Below, piece by piece: positions 58,130-64,000 of a stretch of 64,000 bases of DNA; the first letter of the stretch is position 1; the number at the start of each line of letters is the position of its first letter. The notes beneath the pieces are model-generated. The model saw only the letters and a list, made by a program, of their open reading frames with translations. It was not told the origin of the DNA and did no database searches. The stretch is taken from contig CP092869.1 in the NCBI GenBank assembly GCA_030710605.1, positions 14,391,295 through 14,455,294 on the forward strand, read 5' to 3'. This DNA is from Cordylochernes scorpioides (lineage: Eukaryota; Arthropoda; Arachnida; Pseudoscorpiones; Chernetidae). A program made the position numbers and the translations under genes.

Positions 58130-58232
58130 GCAGAGGGGAGGCATGTCAACGGCCTTTTGATTTGCCTGATCTGATTGTTGCTGGTTGTCTAGATTCGTGA
58201 CATTCTTTAATTGTTGTAGCAGAGGGGAAACA
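58130..58232 (+). promoter_or_regulatory. duplicated polypurine tract region of gypsy F
   Basis: AGCAGAGGGGAGGCATGT at 58,130 and AGCAGAGGGGAAACATGT at 58,219 flank about 75 bp. Only the second directly precedes the LTR. Confidence 0.65.
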
Positions 58233-58462
58233 TGTTGTGATATGTAAATAACATATGTTAAGTGTTATATTTATTATCCATTGTTAACTATGCAAAATTA
58301 TGCCATTTGTCAATTGTTTAAAAAAAAAAAAAAAAAACTTATGTAAATTATTTCCTTTTTATCTCTATCTTGTATATAAGGAGATTACTAGATTGAATAA
58401 ACATCAGTTCAACTTGTAAGTCGGAGCGAGTTCTGTCTAGATAACACACAAACTTTACAACA
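58233..58462 (+). repeat. gypsy F 3' LTR (230 bp)
   Basis: As the 5' LTR, with substitutions at 'attatccattg' (T to C) and 'aacacacaaac' (T to C) and an 18-A run instead of 16. Confidence 0.93.
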
Positions 58463-58574
58463 TTTGGTACATTTAATTTGTTGATATAGGGCCTTCCTTT
58501 CTTCATCAAGGGCTGTACAATGTGTGTAAACAAGAGATAGCAGATAAGAAGATGATAGTTTACAACTTGATAAC

Positions 58575-58645
58575 AGTAACTATTTAAAACATGCTGTGAA
58601 ACATCACACACTATTTATTTATTTGGTCTTATTACCTTGTTTTTA
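58575..58645 (+). repeat. fragment of hammerhead-bearing family H1
   Basis: 'tttaaaacatgctgtgaaac' runs directly into 'atcacacactatttattta' and 'ttggtcttattaccttgttt'. The ribozyme 5' half (CTGAAGA and stem II) is deleted. Confidence 0.65.
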
Positions 58646-58689
58646 TAATCTATAGTTGGTGAGGTGGTAGGATGATCTTAAGCTAGAAT

Positions 58690-59085
58690 ACTTTATAAAA
58701 GTGCGGATGTAGTGAACTCCGCCTTTGTCGGTCCCATGCCCGGATGAAAAAAAAAAAAAAGGAGGGGAGCAGTAACAGGCTCACTAAAAAACCTGGGTTC
58801 AGCTGGCCCGGCTGATAGTACCCTGTAAGGGCTCCTGATCCAGGGATACAGGATGAGCAGCGTTTGTACTCCATGTTAGGAGCGGCTGCACATGGTGTCT
58901 GTTCCTCATGTCAGAGGCGGCCATTTCATATAAGAGCTAAGTCGGCCTGCCACTGAGTAGTGCTCCCAGTCTTAATGACAAAGGCAGACACATTCTACTT
59001 CACCCAGTCATGATGGTTGTCAAACAGACACCATCAAAAGTCACAACTTGATACCCTAATATGATTGAGTGGAGATAAGAAAGGA
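58690..59085 (+). repeat. dispersed repeat, inverted partner at 60,104-60,440
   Basis: From 'aagtgcggatgtagtgaact' to 'gattgagtggagataaga', about 390 bp. Its inverse complement is at 60,104-60,440 with moderate divergence. It contains an A-run after GATG and GC-richer sequence. It has no recognised coding; it may be a LINE or SINE segment. Confidence 0.6.
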
Positions 59086-59154
59086 GGAAGGAGGAGGCGG
59101 ATGTAGTTCTAATCTATAATCCAAATTGTACCTTATCATTTCATGAATTCATTG

Positions 59155-59300
59155 GGAAGATGATCTCATAAAATCAAAGACTATCCATTGTGATGAGAGC
59201 CATTAGCCTAAAACCATGGTCTCCATTATGAATTTACCAAAGCTGGTGTTTGGTGCATCAGTTTGCAGAACTAGCTGGCAATTGATAGAGATTTTTTTTT
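59155..59300 (+). repeat. degenerate relative of the 45,400-45,560 hammerhead repeat
   Basis: Shares 'gatgatctca', 'ttgtgatgagagccattagcc', 'aatttaccaaagctg' and 'tttgc' landmarks with 45,405-45,560. The ribozyme core is damaged (C3 lost, GAA changed). Confidence 0.5.
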
Positions 59301-59352
59301 TATTATCCCTTGTAAACACAAGGTAATAAGACCAAATCCAAATAAATAAATA

Positions 59353-59397
59353 GTGTGCGACGTTTCGGTAACAGCGATGTTATCATCTTCAGACAAA
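59353..59397 (-). ncRNA. H1 hammerhead-like motif
   Basis: Minus strand: TGT-CTGAAGA-T-GATAAC..GTTACC-GAA-ACGTC-GCA. Core intact; stem III is the palindrome ACGT. Stem I starts T-G wobble. Confidence 0.6.
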
Positions 59398-59518
59398 AGT
59401 ACTGAATGAGAAATTATACCACAGCATGTTTTAAATAGTTATCTGCCATCTTGTTTACACACTTTGATAACAGTAACTATTTAAAACATGCTGTGATATA
59501 TTTCTCATTCAGTACTTT

Positions 59519-59558
59519 TGTCTGAAGATGGTAACAACGCTGTTACCGAAACGTCACA
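59519..59558 (+). ncRNA. H1 hammerhead-like motif, best copy
   Basis: TGT (stem I)-CTGAAGA (59,522-59,528)-T-GGTAAC-AACGCT-GTTACC (stem II, 6 perfect pairs)-GAA (59,548-59,550)-ACGTC-ACA (stem I). Stem III has no loop and is self-complementary, so a single copy cannot close it; a dimer could. This minimal, dimer-type architecture is known for hammerheads in animal PLEs. The extra T after A9 departs from the textbook core. Confidence 0.65.
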
Positions 59559-59640
59559 CCCTATATATCTATTTGGATTTGGTCTTATTACCTTGTGTTT
59601 ATAATCTATAATCCGAATTGTGCCTTATCATTATTATCCT

Positions 59641-60103
59641 TCGTGTCTTTACACAATGTCATGGAGACTACATGTACTAGCTCGAGGAGCATGAACTCAT
59701 GGAATTCGTGAAATCTTCACACAAGGGATAAAGAAACAACAACAACATTTACATAAACAGTAGAACCTCCCTGTAAAGGACAACACCTAATTACAGAACC
59801 AAAGTGTCCTTTAGGGAGAGGTGTCTTCTTACTGGAGAGTTGCTAAATAAGTAAAAATGGTAATTTTGCAAATAAAAACTGTCCTTTATAGAGAGGTGTC
59901 CTCAAACAAACTTGATACCCTAATATGATTGAGTGGAGATAAGGACGAAGAAGAAGCAGCCACTGCATTGGTGACAGAGCTACAACTGTACATAGCATTC
60001 TTATCATCATTATCAATACAGTTTAATCATTAATCAATACACAAACTGTGCACTCCTAGAGCTCCAAGGTAATAAGACCAAATAAATAAATCTTCTTTCT
60101 TAT
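59641..60103. other. unassigned intergenic sequence
   Basis: No gene. 'aaacaacaacaac' at about 59,734 may be another non-LTR tail (minus strand). Confidence 0.4.
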
Positions 60104-60440
60104 ATCCACTCAATCATAGTAGGGTATCAAGCTTGTTTGACAACAATCATGACTGGGTGAAGTAGAATATGCCTGCCTTTGTCATTAAGACTGGGAGCAC
60201 TACTCAATGGCAGGCCGACTTAGCTCCAAAAGAAATGGCCGCCTCTGACATGAGGAACAGAAAGCATGTGCAGCCGCTCCTAACATGGAGTACAAATGCT
60301 GCTCATCCTGTATCCCTGGAGCCCTTACGGGGTACTATCAGCCAGGCCAGCTGAGCCCAGGTTTTTTAGTGAGCTTGTTACTGCTCCCCCTACTCCTTTT
60401 TCATCCGGGCTTGGGACCGGCAAAGGTGGAGTTAAATAAA
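60104..60440 (-). repeat. inverted copy of 58,690-59,085
   Basis: Landmarks in inverse order: 'tatccactcaatcata', 'gactgggtgaagtagaat', 'cctttgtcattaagactggg', 'aggccgacttagctc', 'gtatccctggagcccttac'. It ends into an H1 fragment at about 60,433. Confidence 0.6.
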
Positions 60441-60509
60441 TAAATAGTGTATGACATTTCAGTAACAACATTGTTACCGATCGTGTGTTACACACCATCT
60501 AGTAGAACA

Positions 60510-60640
60510 GAAATCAACATTGATTTAACCTGTTCCCTGATATTTGGCCAACCCATTTTCTTGATAAATGAAGAAAAGTCAACTACAAATGCGTTTCGGG
60601 CTGTTAGCCCTCGTCAACATGCTGTACCTCTATGACCAAT
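60510..60640 (-). repeat. degenerate copy of the second hammerhead family
   Basis: Minus strand carries TTGACGAGGGCTAACAGCCCGAAACGC, recognisable as the hammerhead core with C3 changed to T and the cleavage triplet lost. Flanks share 'atatttggccaaccc.ttttcttgata' with 51,060-51,090. Confidence 0.5.
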
Positions 60641-60854
60641 ATCATTCATTCTGTGTGAAAATAGAGCAATCCATATTTAATCTTTAGATATAAACACAAG
60701 TATCTATATCTAGAATGTCCATATTGTACCAAGAATAAAGATCGAAACCTATTTTGTAGAACTACCTCAACTACACCTTTGTGAGCTCTACCAACATCCT
60801 CTTCTACAACTACACTCTCCAGGTAATGCTGTCTCAAGGAATCTCTTTGTGACA

Positions 60855-61030
60855 CACAAGGTAATAACACCAAATAAATAATATGTGACATTTCAGCAAC
60901 AGTGTTGTTACCATCTTCAGTACTTTTGTCTGAATATGGTAACAATGCTGAAACGTCACACACTATTTATTTATTTGGATTTGCTCTTATTACCTTGTGT
61001 TTATAATCTATAATCCAAATTGTGCCTTAT
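60855..61030. repeat. foldback pair of H1 repeats, one core intact
   Basis: The minus copy at 60,885-60,923 keeps CTGAAGA, stem II and GAA with stem III ATGT (U-G wobble). The plus copy at 60,928-60,958 has CTGAATA and a deleted stem II. The plus copy continues to 'ttattaccttgtgtttataat' and 'ccaaattgtgccttat'. Confidence 0.65.
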
Positions 61031-61121
61031 TAATCTTTAGATAATTAAAAAAAAAGGTATATATTGGATAATATATTTTTATTCAATCCAATATATGCTT
61101 TTTTATGACCTAAAAATATGC

Positions 61122-61221
61122 NNNNNNNNNNNNNNNNNNNNNNNNNNNNNNNNNNNNNNNNNNNNNNNNNNNNNNNNNNNNNNNNNNNNNNNNNNNNNNN
61201 NNNNNNNNNNNNNNNNNNNNN
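61122..61221. other. 100-N assembly gap
   Basis: Exactly 100 N, a usual placeholder for a gap of unknown size. Confidence 0.99.
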
Positions 61222-64000
61222 TCCATCATGACAACAATGTTTTAAGTGAACTCTATCATGACCACAATGGTTTGAATTAACTCCATCATGACAACAATGG
61301 TTTGAATGAACTACATCATGACAACAATGGTTTAAACAAACTTCATCACATGACAACAATGGTTCAAATAAACTCAATAAAAACCAAAATGGTTTAAATG
61401 AACTACATCATGAAAACAATGGTTTAATCGCACTCAAAAATGACGACAATGGTTTAAATGAACTATATCATTACAACAATGGTTTAAACAAATTCCATTA
61501 TGACAACAATGGTTTAAATGAATTCCATCATGGCAACAAAGATTTAAACAAACTCCATCATGACAACAATGGTGTAAGTGAATTCCATCGTGACAACAAT
61601 GGTTTAAACGAACTCCACCATGACAACAATGGTTTAAACAAACCTCATCATGACAATAATGGCTTAAACAAACTCCTTCATGACAACAATGGTTTAAACA
61701 AACTACATCATGACAACAAAAGTTTAAGTGAACTCCATCATGACAACAATGGTTTAAACAAACTCCATCTTGAAAACAATGGTTTAAACGAACTCCATCA
61801 TGACCACAATGGTTTAAACAAACTCCATCAGGACAACAATGGTTTAATCGAACTCCATCATGACACAATATGTTAAGCGAACTCCATCATGACAACAATG
61901 TGTTAGGCAAATCCCTTATGACAACAATGGTTTAAATGAACTCCATCATGACAACAATGGGCTAAACAAAATCCATCTTGAAAACAATGGTTTAAACGAA
62001 CTCCATCATGACAACAATGTTTTAAATGAACTCCATCTTTACAACAATTATTTAAGTTAACTCCATCATGTCAACAATGGTTTAAACGAACTCCATCATG
62101 ACAACAATGGTTTAAGTGAACTCTATCATGAAAACAATGGTTTGAATTAACTCCATCATGGCAACAATGGTTTAAACGAAATCCATCATGACAACAATGG
62201 TTTGAATGAACTACATCATGACAACAATGGTTTAAACAAACTTCATCACATGACAACAATGGTTCAAATAAACTCAATAAAAACCAAAATGGTTTAAATG
62301 AACTACATCATGACAACAATGGTTTAATCGAACTCAAAAATGACGACAATGGTTTAAATGAATTATATCATTACAACAATGATTTAATCGAACTCCATAA
62401 AGACAACAATGGTTTAAACAAATTCCATCATGACAACAATGGTTTCATTGAAATCCATCATGACAACAATGGTTTAAATTAACTCCATCATGACAACAAT
62501 GGTTCAAACGAATTTCATCATGACAATAATGGTTCAAGCGAAATCCATTTTGACAACAATGGTTTTAATGAACTACATCATGACAACAATTGTTTAAACA
62601 AATTCCATCATGACAACAATGGTTTTAATTACTCCATCATGACAACAATGCCTTAGATGAACTCCATCATGATAACAATGGTTTAAATGAACTCCATCAT
62701 GACAACAATGGTTCAAACGAACTTAATCATTACAACAATGGTTTAAATGAACTCCATTATGACAACAATGGTTTTAAATGAACTCCACATGACAACAATG
62801 GTTTAAACAAATTCCATCATGACAACAATGGTTTAAATGAATTCCATCATGACAACAAAGATTTAAACAAACTCCATCATGACAACAATGGTGTAAGTGA
62901 ATTCCATCGTGACAACAATGGTTTAAACAAACTCCATCATGACAACAATGGTTTAAACGAACTCCACCATGACAACAATGGTTTAAACCAACTCCATCAT
63001 GACAATAATGGCTTAAACAAACTCCATCAGGAAAACAATGGTTTAATCGAACTCCATCATGGCAACAATATGTTAAGCGAACTCCATCATGACAACAATG
63101 TGTTAGGCAAATCCTTTATGCACAATGGTTTAAATGAACTCCATCATGACAACAATTGTTTAAATGAACTCCATCATGACAACAATGGGCTAAACAAACT
63201 CTATCATGACAACAATTGTTTAAATCCCCTTCATCATGACAACAATGGTTTAAATGAACTCCATCTTTACAACAATGGTTTAAGTGAACTCCATCATGAC
63301 AACAATGGTTTAAACGTACTCCATCATGGCAACAATGGTTTAAGTGAACTCTATCATGACCACAATGGTTTGAATTAACTCCATCATGACAACAATGGTT
63401 TAAACGAAATCCATCATGACAACAATGGTTTGAATGAACTACATCATGACAACAATGGTTTAAACAAACTTCATCACACATTACAACAATGGTTCAAATA
63501 AACTCAATAAAAACCAAAATGATTTAAATGAACTACATCATGACAACAATGGTTTAATCGCACTCAAAAATGACGACAATGGTTTAAATGAACTATATCA
63601 TTACAACAATGATTTAATCGAACTCCATAAAGACAACAATGGTTTAAACAAACTCCATAATGACAACAATGATTTAAATTATCTCCATCATGACAACAAT
63701 GGTTTCATTGAAATCCATCATGACAAAAATGGTTTAAATTAACTCCATCATGACAACAATGGTTCAAACGAACTTAATCATGACAACAATGGTTTAAATG
63801 AACTCCATCATTACAACAATGGTTTAAGTTAACTCCATCATGACAACAATAGTTTAAACGAACTCCATCATGATAATAATGGTTTAAACGAACTCCATCA
63901 TGACAACAATGGTTTAAACGAACTCCATCATGACAACAATGGTTTAAGTGAACTCCACCATGACAACAATGGTTTAAATGAACTCCATCATGACAAAAAT
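61222..64000. repeat. 30-bp minisatellite with higher-order structure
   Basis: About 92 units of roughly AACTCCATCATGACAACAAT plus GGTTTAAACG. The unit length is a multiple of three, so long frames occur on both strands: decapeptides like CHDGVHLNHC on minus and HHDNNGLNEL on plus. They are interrupted by stops. A rare variant block ('aactcaataaaaaccaaaat') recurs at 61,371, 62,271 and 63,501, spacings of 900 and 1,230 bp (30 and 41 units). The array runs past the window end and probably into the gap. Confidence 0.95.

Larger units (their letters stand above)
53857..58462 (+). mobile_element. gypsy element F, nearly intact, young
   Basis: 4,606 bp with LTRs at 53,857-54,084 and 58,233-58,462 that differ by two substitutions and a poly-A length change. 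PBS TGGCGCAGCCGAC follows the 5' LTR. The flanks share TTGG (53,853-53,856 and 58,464-58,467; the neighbouring base differs). Gag, protease and RT are in one frame, then RNase H and integrase after a 1-nt frameshift, then the integrase tail after a second. No env-like frame. Confidence 0.94.
59311..59640. repeat. foldback pair of H1 repeats with two intact hammerhead cores
   Basis: Left arm about 59,311-59,455, right arm about 59,465-59,625, inverse complements. Each arm carries the full H1 consensus: the 'acacaaggtaataagaccaa' end, hammerhead, 'acaaaagtactgaatgagaa' and 'cagcatgttttaaatagtta'. The loop is short. Confidence 0.75.

Noticed and set aside
61434-61868. CRISPR-like array
   Set aside because: Repeats are contiguous and degenerate with no unique spacers, in a eukaryotic context.
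61434-63481. Cys/His-rich repeat protein from the minisatellite
   Set aside because: Open frames on both strands follow from a 30-bp unit. Stops recur and no start region or domain is seen.

Overview
The window looks like an AT-rich, repeat-dominated scaffold from a metazoan, most likely an arthropod. I found no recognisable host protein gene, no rRNA and no functional tRNA. Almost every stretch with coding character is a transposable element (TE), and most are broken. The arthropod assignment is inference. It rests on the mix of Tc1/mariner elements, Jockey-type LINEs, copia and gypsy LTR elements, Helitrons with (TATA)n/(TG)n 5' ends, and Penelope-like elements (PLEs).

Layout. 1-5.25 kb: a PLE reverse transcriptase (RT) scrap and two decayed Ty3/gypsy elements on opposite strands. 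5.3-8.6 kb: a 5'-truncated copia element with a 3' LTR and poly(A). 8.6-8.9 kb and 15.2 kb: two copies of a mariner-type MITE. 10.36-14.53 kb: a complete but degenerate gypsy element with both LTRs and a 5-bp target duplication. 16.17-17.59 kb: a Tc1-like transposon with perfect 47-bp inverted repeats and an uninterrupted 343-aa transposase. 19.7-21.2 kb: a tandem non-autonomous Helitron. 22.5-25.15 kb: a foldback element abutting an inverted Helitron pair that keeps the helicase C-terminus. 25.2-25.6 kb: a tRNA-derived SINE with a perfect 9-bp target duplication. 25.7-27.6 kb: a tandem array of about 502-bp units.

30.9-38 kb is a nest. A minus-strand Jockey-like LINE abuts a copia fragment at its 3' side and is split by a complete K02A2.6-like gypsy element, a small foldback and an irritans-like mariner. 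39.2-43.5 kb holds a PLE with permuted domain order (GIY-YIG endonuclease before RT, Naiad-like). It is interrupted by a 1,875-bp TG...CA element, probably a solo LTR. Removing that element and one copy of its 4-bp duplication joins the two reading frames exactly. 45-61 kb carries several dispersed repeat families with hammerhead-ribozyme cores, many arranged as foldbacks, plus a young gypsy element (53.86-58.46 kb; LTRs differ by two substitutions). 61.2-64 kb, after a 100-N assembly gap, is a 30-bp minisatellite with higher-order structure.

The strongest candidates for something less described are three. First, the hammerhead-bearing repeat families: one copy at 45,451-45,505 has an 11-bp stem I, and another family shows a compensatory change in a palindromic stem III. 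Second, the permuted PLE. Third, the intact Tc1-like element, whose catalytic triad counts as DD32E rather than DD34E. All calls are from reading the sequence; no alignment or database search was run.
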